A stretch of DNA of 64,000 nucleotides from Pseudoips prasinana (GCA_951640165.1 OX621246.1:5729001-5793000); one strand, 5' to 3'; counted from the stretch's first letter, positions 20,642 to 31,110 are shown. Numbers and translations: made by a program. Notes: generated from the sequence alone by a model not told the origin.

Positions 20642-20930
20642 GAATAAGAACGACCAGGTACGGACTGCTATTTCAGGATGTAAAAATGCTCGTTAGTAAA
20701 GACTATCTTAGGAAAATATATTAAAATTAATATCAAAATTTTTGCGAAGAATTCGTTCAAAACTCTCTGGTACGAATATGTCTCTCCCTATTTGCTAGTG
20801 AGGATGTGGCGCTCGACCCGCAGACAAGCCATGGTGCCTGCGTTGGCGTTGGTTATGCGCCTTGGATTTGACGTTTGTCTTGAAGAGTTTAACTCCGTGC
20901 TGTTTCGTGGAAATAAACTACTATTGTAGA
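20642..20930. other. Non-coding spacer
   Basis: Nothing recognised. Confidence 0.4.
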
Positions 20931-20931
20931 A

Positions 20932-21244
20932 TCTATACATATAATAAAATCATAGGAAAGTCAAAACTGTACATTGAATATTTTTTTTAGATGATACTTG
21001 GGGCGTAATCTACAATCGATATCGAAGCCAAAAATATAGTTTTAAGAATTTTTGTCGGTTTGTCTGTATGTATGTCCGGGCTAAACTCAAAAAGTACTGC
21101 ATGGATTTACTTCAAATTTTGCATGAATATTACTAAGAAGTCGGGTCAACATATAGGCTACATATTATCACGCTATCACCTACGGGGGAGGAGCTGTGTT
21201 AATTTGTAAAATTTAACGAGGGTAATATCGTGGGGCACAGGTAG
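20932..21244 (+). mobile_element. Helitron2-like element, uninterrupted
   Basis: 313 bp from TCTATACATATAATAAAATC to GGGGCACAGGTAG (CTAG mutated to GTAG). The internal order of segments is identical to 27826-28138 and to 15486-16080 without its SINE. Confidence 0.75.
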
Positions 21245-21481
21245 TTAAACACAATTGTATAGGTTACAGATATAAGGGTGTCTTAAGTCCATAACATTAA
21301 TGACCCTCTGCGCATTTACTTACTCTGTGTCATAAACCTTAGTGTACACAACTGGATGCACACTGCACCAATGTTAGTTTTATTTATAAGTGACAACAAA
21401 GAATTTTTGTTTAGGCAAATATTGTGGGTAGTAGCAAAATATTGTAACCAGTATTTAGGCTTTCCGAATCTTAGAATAATA

Positions 21482-21614
21482 ATAATATCCTGGGAGATTA
21501 TTTACACACGGCCATCTGATCCCAAACTAAGCAGAGCGTGTACTATGGAAACCAGATAACTGATATGACTACATATACTACTTTTCTTTTGTAAATACAT
21601 ACTTATACAGATTA
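21482..21614 (-). mobile_element. SINE family B, 3' part only
   Basis: ATATCCTGGGAGATTATTTAC, CCCAAACTAAGCAGAGC and TACTACTTTTCTTTTGTAA are present; core and head are absent. Confidence 0.75.
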
Positions 21615-21775
21615 CACAAATTTAATTATTATTAGAAGATGAAGAATTAAACAAGGAGGTTAAATTAAATCATTAAAACAATAATTAGTATATATCGAGG
21701 GATAACTAACAGACTGCCATCTGATCCCAAACTAGGCAGAGCCAGTACTATGGCAACCAGACAACTGATAAACGT

Positions 21776-23014
21776 CCTACTAATGTTATGAAGGCGAAAG
21801 TTTGTGGGTATGTATGTTTGTTACTTCTTCACGTCTAAACAACTGGAGCGATTTTAATAAAATTTGGTATGGATTTGGCTGACACCCTGGATTTTTACCC
21901 GCATTAAACTTTATAAGGTCTCTCATAAGGTGCCAAATTGACTACCGGTATATCGAGGTGATAAAGTGTTTGTATGAAAACGCCACTATGTCAGTGCGAC
22001 TCCAGGACCAGATCTCGAAACCTATCCACTTGCAGCGAGGCGTGAGACAGGGAGATGTTATATCTCCGAAACTGTTCACCGCTGCATTGGAAGACGTCTT
22101 CAAGCTTCTGGACTGGAAAGGCTTTGGCATCAATGTCAATGGCGAGTACATCACTCACCTTCGATTTGCCGATGATATCGTAGTCATGGCTGAGACCATG
22201 GAAGACCTCGGTACAATGCTCGATGACCTCAGCAGAGTCTCTCAACAAGTGGGTCTGAAAATGAACATGGATAAGACGAAAATCATGTCAAACGTCCATG
22301 TTGCACCCACTCCATTGAAAGTTGGTAACTCTGCACTCGAAGTTGTAGAGAACTATATTTACCTAGGACAGACCATCCAACTAGGTAGGTCCAACTTCGA
22401 GAAGGAGGTCAATCGTAGAATCCAACTCGGGTGGGCAGCGTTCGGGAAGCTACGTAACATCTTCTCGTCCAAAATACCGCAGTGTCTCAAGTCGAAAGTC
22501 TTCGACCAGTGTGTGTTGCCAGTGATGACATACGGAACAGAGACGTGGTCGCTCACTATGGGCCTTATTAGAAGGCTCAAGGTCACCCAAAGAGCAATGG
22601 AGAGGGCTATGCTCGGAGTTTCCCTGCGGGATCGCATCAGAAATGTCGAAATCCGCAGGCGAACCAAAGTCACCCACATAGCCCGAAGAATTGCCAAGCT
22701 GAAGTGGCAGTGGGCAGGGCACATAGCTCGTAAAACCGACGGCCGTTGGGGCAGAAAGGTTCTCGAGTGGCGACCAGGAACCGGAAGACGCAGCGTGGGC
22801 AGGCCCCCTACAAGATGGACCGATGATCTTGTGCGGGTCGGTGGAAACTGCTGGATGCGAATAGCCCAAGACCGGCAATTGTGGAGATCTTTGGGGGAGG
22901 CCTTTGTCCAGCAGTGGACGTCTTTCGGCTGATATGATGATGATGATGAAACTTTATAAATTGTTATATAAATTATAAAGTTTAATGCGGGTAAAACCGC
23001 GATGCACAATTAGT
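21776..23014 (+). mobile_element. Helitron1-like element containing an RTE insertion
   Basis: 5' part TCCTACTAATGTTATGAAGGC at 21776 onward; 3' part TTTAATGCGGGTAAAACCGCG, ATGCACAATTAG to 23014. Just left of the RTE there is a reversed piece of the element (ACCCGCATTAAACTTTATAA). About 24 bp of Helitron therefore stands as an inverted repeat on both sides of the RTE. Confidence 0.7.
21958..22932 (+). CDS. RTE-clade LINE reverse transcriptase, 5'-truncated but open to its stop
   Basis: C-terminal half of a LINE reverse transcriptase, the enzyme that copies the element's RNA into a nicked target. The coding frame extends left of this GTG to at least 21916 (..DYRYIEVIKCLYEN), where the element begins, so no true start exists here. 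Visible blocks: GVRQGDVISPKLF, the catalytic LRFADDIVVMAE, LKMNMDKTKIM, and a thumb-like region with NYIYLGQTI. A basic C-terminal domain follows (RLKVTQRAMERAMLG, GHIARKTDGRWGRK, RPPTRWTDDLVRV), ending QQWTSFG. The finger motifs and endonuclease are missing through 5' truncation. The 3' tail ATGATGATGATGA follows the stop at once. The absence of stops over 324 codons indicates recent insertion. It lies within a Helitron1-like element inside a family A SINE. Other fragments of this family: 19235, 27392 (minus), 32931 and 47575. Confidence 0.9.
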   Translation: MIKCLYENATMSVRLQDQISKPIHLQRGVRQGDVISPKLFTAALEDVFKLLDWKGFGINVNGEYITHLRFADDIVVMAETMEDLGTMLDDLSRVSQQVGLKMNMDKTKIMSNVHVAPTPLKVGNSALEVVENYIYLGQTIQLGRSNFEKEVNRRIQLGWAAFGKLRNIFSSKIPQCLKSKVFDQCVLPVMTYGTETWSLTMGLIRRLKVTQRAMERAMLGVSLRDRIRNVEIRRRTKVTHIARRIAKLKWQWAGHIARKTDGRWGRKVLEWRPGTGRRSVGRPPTRWTDDLVRVGGNCWMRIAQDRQLWRSLGEAFVQQWTSFG

Positions 23015-23094
23015 ACTTGTATATTTCTAAATACATACACAGTATGTAAAGTACACCCAGACACTGGATAAATAATCGTGATCAACACCCTGGG

Positions 23095-23390
23095 TAGGCT
23101 TGCCAGGTGTCCGGCTTTAGCCGGACATGTTTGGCTTTTTACGGTCGCCTCCGGCAAAATATGTACGTGTATGGCCTGTCCGGCTTTTGTCGCGCTTTTT
23201 CTCAGAGTGGCGATTCGTACGATGGGATGAATATGAAGATGGAGTATCTTCGATCTCATTCTCACTTTACATCACGTATAAATACTTTTTTCTACAGTCC
23301 ATCTGTAAAAACATTATGCTTTTAGGGCAAAATGTCAGGCCTTATATAGTGCGCAGTCCGACCTTTGCATTTTATGGCCTGGCAACCCTA
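23095..23390. mobile_element. hAT-like MITE
   Basis: 296 bp ending in inverted repeats TAGGCTTGCCAGG / TAGGGTTGCCAGG (one mismatch in 13). The flanks ACCCTGGG (23087-23094) and GTCCTGGG (23391-23398) match at 6 of 8 positions, consistent with an aged 8-bp duplication. Removing it restores the host SINE. It also holds repeated GTCCGGCTTT motifs. The class is inferred from the end sequence and 8-bp spacing. Confidence 0.6.
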
Positions 23391-23455
23391 GTCCTGGGTG
23401 GGGATCGAACCCGCAACCTCTGTCTCAGCAGTCAGGGTCACTAACCAATGGGCCA

Positions 23456-23789
23456 GTTGAAAGGTGAGGTAGAATTATGTGAAATGAAGATCTAGTTAAG
23501 TGTCTGGTTATCTTGAGTTGAGAATAGCTATCCGAAGATATACCTATCGGAAGATCAGCAATGCAGAAATGTAGTATTAGCTGAGATAGGGCCATTTTTC
23601 ATGCCAGTGTGGATTTTATTTAATAACTAAAAATATATCAACTAAAATTATTATACATTTTCCGTATGTGATATGAAAATAAAAGATTTTATTATTATTA
23701 TTTTACTATCCGCAATAGAATAAGCGGCATAAAGAGCATTTCATAAGAATCTAAGATTTTCACTCCCCTACTTCAAACTATGGAACGCA
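23456..23789. other. Non-coding spacer
   Basis: AT-rich, with an (ATT)n tract near 23690-23703; nothing else recognised. Confidence 0.4.
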
Positions 23790-23940
23790 TTTTGATGAAA
23801 TCTTATAGTTATTTATTTATTTATTAAGCACAACCAGTAACTGTTACATTATAGCTAGTCTAAATACAATAATTAAAAATTAAAATCAAATGCCAGGTTA
23901 TTAAGGTGTCACAACATGCACAGATTCATGACACTCGTGA
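23790..23940 (-). mobile_element. LINE 3' end with TATTT tail
   Basis: Reverse complement resembles 9078-9200, including (AAATA)n, AATGTAACAGTTACTGG and GTGCATGTTGTGACACC. Confidence 0.55.
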
Positions 23941-24077
23941 AATCAATTACAAACAAAAAATATATAACAACTAAAACTAAATATAAAATGAAAAATACTA
24001 TAAGCTAAAATAAAATTAAAATTAAGGAAACAAAATTAACATAAAAAACTAAACATAAGTAATATAGCTTGTACTCG

Positions 24078-24146
24078 TATATCCGAATTACATCGAATAT
24101 CGTTTATAAAGTGTAACGCGGGCGAAACCGCGGAGCACAGCTAGTA
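24078..24146 (+). mobile_element. Helitron1-like 3' end
   Basis: CGTTTATAAAGTGTAACGCGG, GCGAAACCGCGGAGCACAGCTAGT: terminal hairpin plus CTAG only. Confidence 0.6.
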
Positions 24147-24811
24147 ATAAAATGACGACTTTTATAAGAAACAACTAAAAATTATGACAAAACAAATACT
24201 ACAACTTACAGACGTCAACATATGTAAAACGACAGTATGTGCGTAGATAGATAGAAACTATATCGTCCGGACATTATAAGATAAGTATAATATATCTCAC
24301 GTACATTTTTATCTTAATTACTCATTATTTCAGTTGAGTTTATCTTTCATTATTAACATATTTGAGGTGAGTAATGTTTACTTATTCAGAAGCGTGTAAG
24401 AGGCTGGCAATACCCAATTTTGAGTGCACAGAAAACGATGTATAAATTAAACGAAAATTATTAATTGTGGTCAAGTATAATCTATAGGAGGAATCTAAGA
24501 AAAATTAACCTACAACAACATATAAAATAACAATTTATTTTTGAATTGAGTTGTCACTTTTTGCGATTCTCTTGCCCTGAGACCTACAAGTTTTTTAATT
24601 CTTTTTGGGATCAATGTAGTTCTTTAGACTATAGTCAAGTTCGATTTATTAACATGTAACAATCTCAAATAATTAGATTTGAACAAAATCGTTTTAAAAG
24701 ACCTGTACAGAAAATTGTTGCCCGCTGAAGTGTTAAGACAAAATTCTATCTAGACTACAGGCATAGGATCACAGATGAGGGGCAAGCAGCTGACGCTGCC
24801 CACACCAAAAG
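24147..24811. other. Non-coding spacer
   Basis: AT-rich; no gene or repeat boundary recognised. Confidence 0.4.
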
Positions 24812-24940
24812 AATGTATTTACAAAAGAAAAGTAGTTACTATATGTAGTATATCGGGTATCTGGTTTCCATAGTACAAGCTCTGCTTAGTTTGGGATCAG
24901 ATGGCCGTATGTGAATAATGTCCCAGGATATTATATTAAT
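24812..24940 (+). mobile_element. SINE family B, 3' part
   Basis: From GTATTTACAAAAGAAAAGTAG through GTACAAGCTCTGCTTAGTTTG to TCCCAGGATATTATATT. Confidence 0.75.
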
Positions 24941-25387
24941 TATATTCTTTCTGGTCTACCGCGTCTCTAGGCTTAATCTCATGTGACTCCCATGTAGTGA
25001 CAATCAGTAGCCATATTTAAAATCCAAAACTAATATGAAGCTATTTAATCTATAACATGATTGTAAAACAACTTGTTCCACCTACCAGGAGACGTTAGGT
25101 ACCTTAAGTTAATAACAAGTACGTACATGTTAGATAAGAAACTATATACAATATTTGTATTAAACGGAAATCGAAGGCGCGGCCGCAAACTCATAGCCGA
25201 TCATCATAGATTAAACAACTTTATCATAAGTTTATGGCTTATTAAATAGACACCATAGATAACAAGTCGATAGCATCAACTTTTACATAAAAACTTACTA
25301 CTTCGCAACTTAGGGTGATGTATGAGTGAAATCCTTTCAGTTATTATTAGTATTGATTATTATTATTAAGTGTTTATCACACTAGCA
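24941..25387. other. Non-coding spacer
   Basis: Nothing recognised. Confidence 0.4.
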
Positions 25388-25555
25388 GCTAGTAAGCTGA
25401 TGCGTGTGTTTTTGTTTGCAATTTGGAAAATTTGTCAAGTCTGTTTTTGAAGCAGTTTAAATTGGGTGCCTTTATGACAGTTTCAGGAAGTTTATTCCAC
25501 TCATTGACCACACGGTTTGGCAGGAAGTGTTTTAGTGGATTGCTTGATATATAAT
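25388..25555 (-). pseudogene. LINE polyprotein C-terminus
   Basis: Minus-strand frame reading KHFLPNRVVNEWNKLPETV and NCFKNRLDKF, a common ending of CR1/jockey-type LINE proteins. Only about 55 residues remain, cut at the left end of a SINE. Confidence 0.65.
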
Positions 25556-25990
25556 ATCCTGGGATATTATTCACACACGGCCATCTAATCCCAAACTAAG
25601 CAGAGCTTGTATTATGGAAACCAGATAACTGATATATTACTTATACTACGTTTCTTTTGTAAATACATACCTACTTATATAGAGGTAGATAATTACACCC
25701 GGACTCAGGATAAACCGATATGTTTATTTATTTAAGGTTAACCAACATCAATTGTTTACACGATACATTAATAAATTACATTAAAAACAGGTAAATTATC
25801 AGGTGCAACAATTATTTATAGGCTAACTTGCACAAGTTAGAGCTTAGAATTAATTAAGACTAGCATATTATATAAATATCAAGAATAGAAGAAATTAAAG
25901 TTTATGCACACAAATATCTGTCCTGGGTGGGAATCGAACCCACGACCTGCGGCGTGAAATGCAAGCACTTGCCAGCCATGTCAACCGACC
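25551..25990 (-). mobile_element. SINE family B split by a LINE 3' end
   Basis: 3' domain and middle at 25551-25715; core remnant, ATGCACACAAATATCTGTCC and head (GGAATCGAACCCACGACC) at 25907-25990. The insertion at 25716-25906 interrupts the ACATGTT/CATGCAC junction. Confidence 0.8.
25716..25906 (-). mobile_element. LINE 3' end inserted in a SINE
   Basis: Begins TATTTATTTAAGGTTAACC and contains CAATTGTTTACACGATACATT and GTGCAACAATTATTTATAGGC. Related to 31435-31600, both minus strand. Confidence 0.6.
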
Positions 25991-26170
25991 CGTCATTCTT
26001 TTGACTTTATGCTTTATACCTTTAATAGCAGGATATTGGTTGATGCGTGAGCACTTTTATAATGAACTTTAAGTAAGGTAAAATAAGAATCGATTCACTA
26101 TTTCGGTTTCCTGTTATGGCCAACATCATCTTCCTTGCTTTAATATATGCCGCAATCGCCACGATATTTT
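25991..26170. other. Non-coding spacer
   Basis: Nothing recognised. Confidence 0.4.
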
Positions 26171-26445
26171 TTGGAACGAAGTTCCTTATCGCGCGTCGTG
26201 AAAGGGGGCTAGACGGAAAAAAATCTTACGAAAAGTTGTCACGACACTTTTTGCAGCTGTGCGGCGTGCGCATGTTTCTCTCTCTTATAGAAAGCAAACC
26301 AGATATTTTAATTTCTATTTCGCATTGAACAGTGTGGTGTCGCGACGATTATTTTTGTTGAGTGTATACAGCATTTTTTTGTACATAATAAATAATAAGA
26401 AATAACTTCGTTCCATCTGGGTGTCCCTTGACACCTCTCAAGTTT
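26171..26445. repeat. Dispersed element with GGAACGAAGTT inverted ends
   Basis: TTGGAACGAAGTTCCTTATCG at the left and AACTTCGTTCCA near the right form inverted ends. The shared sequence continues through GGGTGTCCCTTGACACCTCTC and a T-run. The second copy is 34785-35060. The short ORFs (..CGVRMFLSL..) are shared between copies but have no recognised domain. It could be a MITE or a retroelement tail. Confidence 0.65.
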
Positions 26446-26619
26446 TTTTTAATTTTTTTTTTTTTGCTTTTTAACGGTACACAGAACAATTTCCACTATA
26501 GTTACCACTTATAGGCAAGCACCACAAGCTCAATATAAACGTGGGGTACAATTGTTAATTCAACTAAAATAAAGAAACGAAATAACAAGCTACAATAAAT
26601 TAAGACGAAATTCTAAATG

Positions 26620-26950
26620 AGGGTGTGATCACATGCACGGGATCACCGATCACGCGTTTATGGGCCAAAGCGATCCTCGCCGCTGAGGAACCTACCCTAG
26701 CTCGCCTGCGGCTTTCTCTAGCTACCTAGGTGGACTACCCGGAGAAGAAAGCCACAATGAAACTCCGGGCTTGCATTTTTCGTCTTCTTTTGCTTTCAGT
26801 TTACGATTTTTTTTTAATGTCATGTATTTTACTTACATTGTGATTGGTTGTTATGTAGGCTAATGCACGTACAGAACCGTCGTCATCCAGTGAATCATAA
26901 TAAAATATGTAAATAAGAAATACCATTCAATTTCACTTAAGCACTTAGAA
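26620..26950 (+). mobile_element. LINE-like repeat, second copy 41930-42255
   Basis: Shares GATCACCGATCACGCG, GCCAAAGCGATCCTCGCCGC, CTAGCTACCTAGGTGGAC and GGTTGTTATGTAGGCTAATGC with 41930-42255. Part is also found reversed at 32275-32400. Confidence 0.6.
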
Positions 26951-26954
26951 AAAG

Positions 26955-27100
26955 TTGGGCATGGTTGGTAGACAGGTCCCGGTATGATGGTTCATAGAGA
27001 GACGGTATTGCCCGTTCTCTGGTAGGTATTCCTTCGAGGAGACTTCTACGCCCCTACGGGTTGATATAGTGTGGTCATATTCTCCGTCACCACAGAGCAT
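26955..27100 (-). mobile_element. RTE-type 3' composite scrap
   Basis: GGTATGATGGTTCATAGAGAG, CCGTTCTCTGGTAGGTATTCC and CGCCCCTACGGG repeat the segment seen at 17930-18110 and 29980-30145. Nothing is recognised from 27101 to 27380. Confidence 0.5.
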
Positions 27101-27391
27101 CATTTACCAATATAATATCAAATATTACAACTATATCATATGATTAATATTTTTATATAATCATATGAGCTGATAAGTGTGCCCAAATCGTGAGTTTCGT
27201 ATGGCTAATTTAGGTATTAATGATACGATAATACTCGTAATTTATAGGTAATTGGGTTAACTAAGATAAGATATACTATTATTCGATAAGAACGATATTT
27301 TGTAGAAAATGCCTGGTTTATAATTAAAAATGATCGATCATGTAAATTATTTATTATACAGGCGTTCACAAATTCACATTGGGGCGGGCTT

Positions 27392-27674
27392 CATTATCAT
27401 CATCATATCAGCCGTAAGACGCCCGCTGCTGGACAAAGGCCTCACCTAAAGATAATACATTTGCCGTTCTTGCGCTAGCTGCATCCAGCGATTTCCAGAC
27501 CCTCACAAGATCATCGGTCCGTATTGTAGGGGGCCTACCCACGCTGCGTCTTCCGGTTCGTGGTCGCCACTCGAGAACCTTTCTGCCCCAGCGGCCTTCG
27601 CGTCGGTACTACGAGCTATGTGCCCATGCAAAGTGCCACTTCAGCTTGGCTATTCTTTGGGCTATGTCGGTTAC
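27392..27674 (-). mobile_element. RTE LINE, 5' truncated, with perfect 11-bp target duplication
   Basis: Flanked by GGGGCGGGCTT at 27381-27391 and 27675-27685. On the minus strand it encodes the C-terminal RTE segment with frame damage and ends in CTGATATGATGATGATAAT. The duplication and the 3' tail establish target-primed insertion. Confidence 0.92.
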
Positions 27675-27825
27675 GGGGCGGGCTTATGCAAAATATTTTT
27701 ATATTGAAATAGTTTCCGCTAGTTAAGTAGTAGTAGTAAGTTATCACTCCTTATAACACATGCTATCCGCCATTGACAGTACCGCTTAAATCAGCTTAGC
27801 TGTTTTTACGATTAGCCGAACCTAA

Positions 27826-28138
27826 TCTATACATATAATAAAATCGTAGGATAGTCAAAACTGTACATTGAATATTTATTTTTAAAGATACCTGGGGCGT
27901 GATCTACAATCGATATCGAAGCCAAAAATATAGTTTTTAGAATTTTTATCTGTTTGTCTGTATGTATGTCCGGGCTAAACTCAAAAGGTACTGCATGGAT
28001 TTACTTCTAATTTTGCATGAATATTACTAAGAGGTTGAGTCAACTTATAAGCTACATATTATCATGATATCACCTACGGGGGAAGAGCTGTGATAATTTA
28101 TAGAGTTTAACGCGGGTAAAATCGCGGGGCACAGCTTG
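27826..28138 (+). mobile_element. Helitron2-like element, uninterrupted
   Basis: 313 bp, TCTATACATATAATAAAATCG to CGGGGCACAGCTTG (CTAG mutated to CTTG). Collinear with 20932-21244. Confidence 0.78.
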
Positions 28139-28479
28139 TAAAAATAGTATAATATTTAATTTTTTTACGATTATAATTTAGGTGTAATAAATAATGAAAA
28201 TACTTTAAATTATGGTACACCTTCAGATACACCCTGTATACCTGCAATTGGTGACTTTCTTTATCTTTGGAATTTTTTGCCGCTTTGTACATTATAATAC
28301 TTTAATGATTTCCTATATATTCTGGGAATTATCAGAAGCGATATTTTGTTGTTCATTAATCTTTTGCTTCTTGGTCGACATTCACAATAATCTATTTATA
28401 AAATGAAAGCGCTTGTGGCGGAAAATATTGAGCAATCCTTCAGACTACGGACAACCTGAGCTCTGCCTTACCATGTCTA
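28139..28479. other. Non-coding spacer
   Basis: AT-rich; no supported gene. Confidence 0.4.
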
Positions 28480-28656
28480 CAGTGCCTCTAGCACGAGTTC
28501 CTGCAGTTTACTTACTCGATCACACGTACAGTTTCGTCCCATACATTGAGCACCAGAGTTTTAGTTCTTAATAGTTTCCGCGTGAGGCGCTGGTGCTCAA
28601 TGTATGGGAGGAAACTGTATGTGTGATCGAGATCAGGAACTCGTGCTAGAGGCACT
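28480..28656. mobile_element. Long-arm hairpin MITE (family 3)
   Basis: 177 bp; CAGTGCCTCTAGCACGAG at the left pairs with CTCGTGCTAGAGGCACTG at the right. The pairing continues for about 70 bp (GATCACAC/GTGTGATC, CCCATACATTGAGCACCA/TGGTGCTCAATGTATGGG) around a loop of about 35 bp. No clear target duplication, so the class is unresolved. Confidence 0.75.
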
Positions 28657-29029
28657 GTTCTGTATATAGTACTTTAGTAACAAGCGTTCAACAAACTATT
28701 AGGACAAATATATAAAAAAAAACATGCGGGGCAGTCTTCGGGGACTGCCGATAGAAGCAAAAACTATTTCATTTCTCATACTCGGAAAGTAGTGCTTATT
28801 TGATCCGAGTAGCGAGAGGAAGATGCTACTTCCCACCTTTGGGCGGTAAAGACTCATAGTAATTGCTTCTCTACCTATGGTGAGTATATTTTTTTAAAAA
28901 CAGAACTAAATTTGGTTAGGCAGTCGGCTGTAAAAAATCTAACAAAATTAAGAAAAAAAAGATGCGGTCATGTGACGTATAACCGGCCAGTGTGAATTTA
29001 AAAAAGGAGGGATTTCTTTCTAATTTCAC
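28657..29029. other. Non-coding spacer with a small hairpin
   Basis: GGGGCAGTCTTCGGGGACTGCC at 28730-28751 is a short stem-loop. Nothing else recognised. Confidence 0.4.
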
Positions 29030-29135
29030 ACTGGCCTGTCAACCGAATGACGTCCAATGCTTGTCAAAGGTTTCCCTAAAACAACCATATTGGAATTGCA
29101 TCCATCATTTGGACGGATATGACATAATCGCCACG
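29030..29135 (-). mobile_element. RTE-type 3' composite, degraded
   Basis: CAACCGAATGACGTCCAATGC and AAAGGTTTCCCTAAA are decayed RTE tail. CATCATTTGGACGGATATG and CATAATCGCCACGCTT follow in the same order as at 17895. Confidence 0.5.
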
Positions 29136-29320
29136 CTTAGCAAAGTCAAAGTCAAAAATTCTTTATTCCGTAAAAATTTTAAAACATTTATGTGGAAACG
29201 TCATATTTCTTTTACACCACCGTGCAGTGCATATCGTGGCAGCTATTGAGAAACACTGCCAGAAAACTCAGTGGCAATCCTTTTTTAAAATAAAATATAC
29301 TTGAGATTAATTACAACCAT
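29136..29320 (-). mobile_element. Retroelement 3' end
   Basis: CAAAGTCAAAGTCAAAAATTC, TTTATTCCG and ATATCGTGGCAGCTATTGAG have the form of a LINE 3' end on the minus strand. Class not established. Further composite scraps lie at 29440-29530. Confidence 0.4.
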
Positions 29321-29979
29321 GTGTGTTGACTCAGAACAACTCAATCCCAAGCACTTTTATCACTTAAATAGTCAGAAATTTTGTAATATACCCTGCTACA
29401 CAATTTGGCTTTAATAATTGTTTTAAACTTATTACTATTACTTATAGCCGGGTATAATGGCATAGTACGCAGAGAGACGCTGTTGCCCGTTCTCTGGTAG
29501 ATATTCCCTTGGGACGACATCTACGCCAACAGAATGGATTATCAGAAATATATTATTATGATATCACATGTTTATTATCACTATTATTTACAATATATTA
29601 TATAAGGGTATTTTAATATGAATACAACTTATAAAATATATGGGCTACATGAAGAGAAATTTCAGCACAATCCTGGCATTCGCCAGCAAAACCGCCTTCT
29701 GCATGTAACTCTCCAGCCAGATATTAAGCCCTAAACTTGCAAGGTTATTATTATTATGTATATGTCATCCGTAGTTGCCTAATCCTCAGTTAATACTATA
29801 CAAGGTGTGCTGTTTAACATAAACAGTGGACGAAACTGAAGAAGGTTAATGGGTGTATGAATCTGAAACATACTAAATGCTCATAAAAAGAGATCAGCTG
29901 AATCATTTTGTATGGTGACCCACGATTATTTTCGTTATCTCACACATTTGTTAATGTTTAATTTGTTCAGTGTTGTAAA

Positions 29980-30145
29980 GAATAGGGATATGCCATAATC
30001 GCCACGCTTGGCAGACGGGTTGGCGATCGCAGTTTGATGATCATAGTTCGCAGAAAAACGCTGCTGCCCGTTCTCTGGTAGGTATTCCCTCCTAGGATTC
30101 CCTTTCTAAGCCCCCCACGGGATGAGATGGGGTGATGATATACTC
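29980..30145 (-). mobile_element. RTE-type 3' composite
   Basis: Well preserved GGATATGCCATAATCGCCACG, CTTGGCAGACGGGTTGGCG, TGCCCGTTCTCTGGTAGG and CCCCCACGGGATGAGATGGG. Confidence 0.55.
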
Positions 30146-30554
30146 CAATATTATATTACAGCTTGCATTAAATATATAATTTTCGTCCTTTCAAAGTACG
30201 TAACAGTGGTTTTGCTATTAAAAAAATAACTTTATCAGTTGAGGAATGTTTCCTTAGCGATAAGCCATAGAAATTGATTAGAAATACTTGTAAGTAGCTA
30301 CTTAATTGCTACCAGGTGTGACTGGACATATTATAATATAACTATCTGTACCCGCGACTTTGTATGCGTGCAAAAAATATATCATCAAAAAGAATACAGC
30401 GGTTTAGCATTTCCCATTCAACTTTTCATCCCCGTTTTCTCCTTATTAAACCACTAAAGTTGTATAAAAAGATCTTAACCTCAGATTTAAAACATCATAA
30501 CATACAAACTTTCACTTTATTAATATTGGACTATATTAACAAAAATTACTAATC
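30146..30554. other. Non-coding spacer with a Helitron-like scrap
   Basis: CTATCTGTACCCGCGACTTTG near 30340 resembles the start of the element at 39927. Otherwise AT-rich. Confidence 0.4.
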
Positions 30555-30725
30555 ATCATCATCATCATCATATCAGCCGAAAGACGTCCACTGCTGGACA
30601 TGAGACTTCCCCAAATATACAACGTTGCGATTTGGCCCTCCATGCCATGCTCGGTGAGTATGTCAAACCCCTGTTTGCCATAGTCACAGCACTTGGCGTG
30701 GGAGTTGTCCACACACTGTTAGGTG
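30555..30725 (-). mobile_element. RTE 3' end
   Basis: (ATC)n then ATATCAGCCGAAAGACGTCC and ACTGCTGGACATGAG, the reverse of the RTE tail. Sequence after 30620 is not assigned. Confidence 0.65.
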
Positions 30726-30859
30726 ATAGCTAGTACACAAAGGTTGCAAGGTTGCAAGCTTATCGGTTTTCTATAGGCTATTTCATGGAGAATGCGCCCA
30801 AGACCTCCATGAACTTATCCCTCCTTCACCCTTTTTTCATCGGACTACTAGGCGTCGGG

Positions 30860-31110
30860 AGGGTTTTCACCGCTTTGTTGTTGACATCCCATTCTGCCGT
30901 ACGAAGCGCTTTGCTTCCTCCTTTATCATACGCACGGAGAAGCAGTGGAACACCCTCCCGAGCGACGTGTTTCCAGACTCATACAACATGGGTTTATTCA
31001 AGGCTAGAGTGAACAGGCATCATATGGGTACGCGCGGTCCATCTTCGACCACATCTTCACTTACCATCAGGTGAGATCGTGGTCAAGCGCAAACCCATTC
31101 AGCATTAAAA
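30860..31110 (+). pseudogene. LINE polyprotein C-terminus with poly(A)
   Basis: Frame from about 30916 reads SFIIRTEKQWNTLPSDVFP, DSYNMGLFKARVNRHHMG and ends just before GTGAGATCGTGGTCAAGCGC and an A-run. This is the usual end of a jockey-clade LINE in Lepidoptera. The upstream frame is broken. Confidence 0.7.

Larger units (their letters stand above)
21710..23455 (-). mobile_element. SINE family A carrying a stack of nested insertions
   Basis: The SINE 3' domain (GATCCCAAACTAGGCAGAGCC) is at 21715-21775. It resumes at 23015 (TATATTTCTAAATACATAC, ACACCCAGACACTGG) and its head lies at 23391-23455 (GGGATCGAACCCGC, AGCAGTCAGGGTCAC). Between the pieces lie a Helitron1 copy holding an RTE insertion, and a hAT-like MITE. 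Confidence 0.8.

Noticed and set aside
22359..23009. Long minus-strand ORFs over the RTE copy (216 and 142 residues)
   Set aside because: Shadows of the reverse transcriptase frame, whose motifs are clear on the plus strand.
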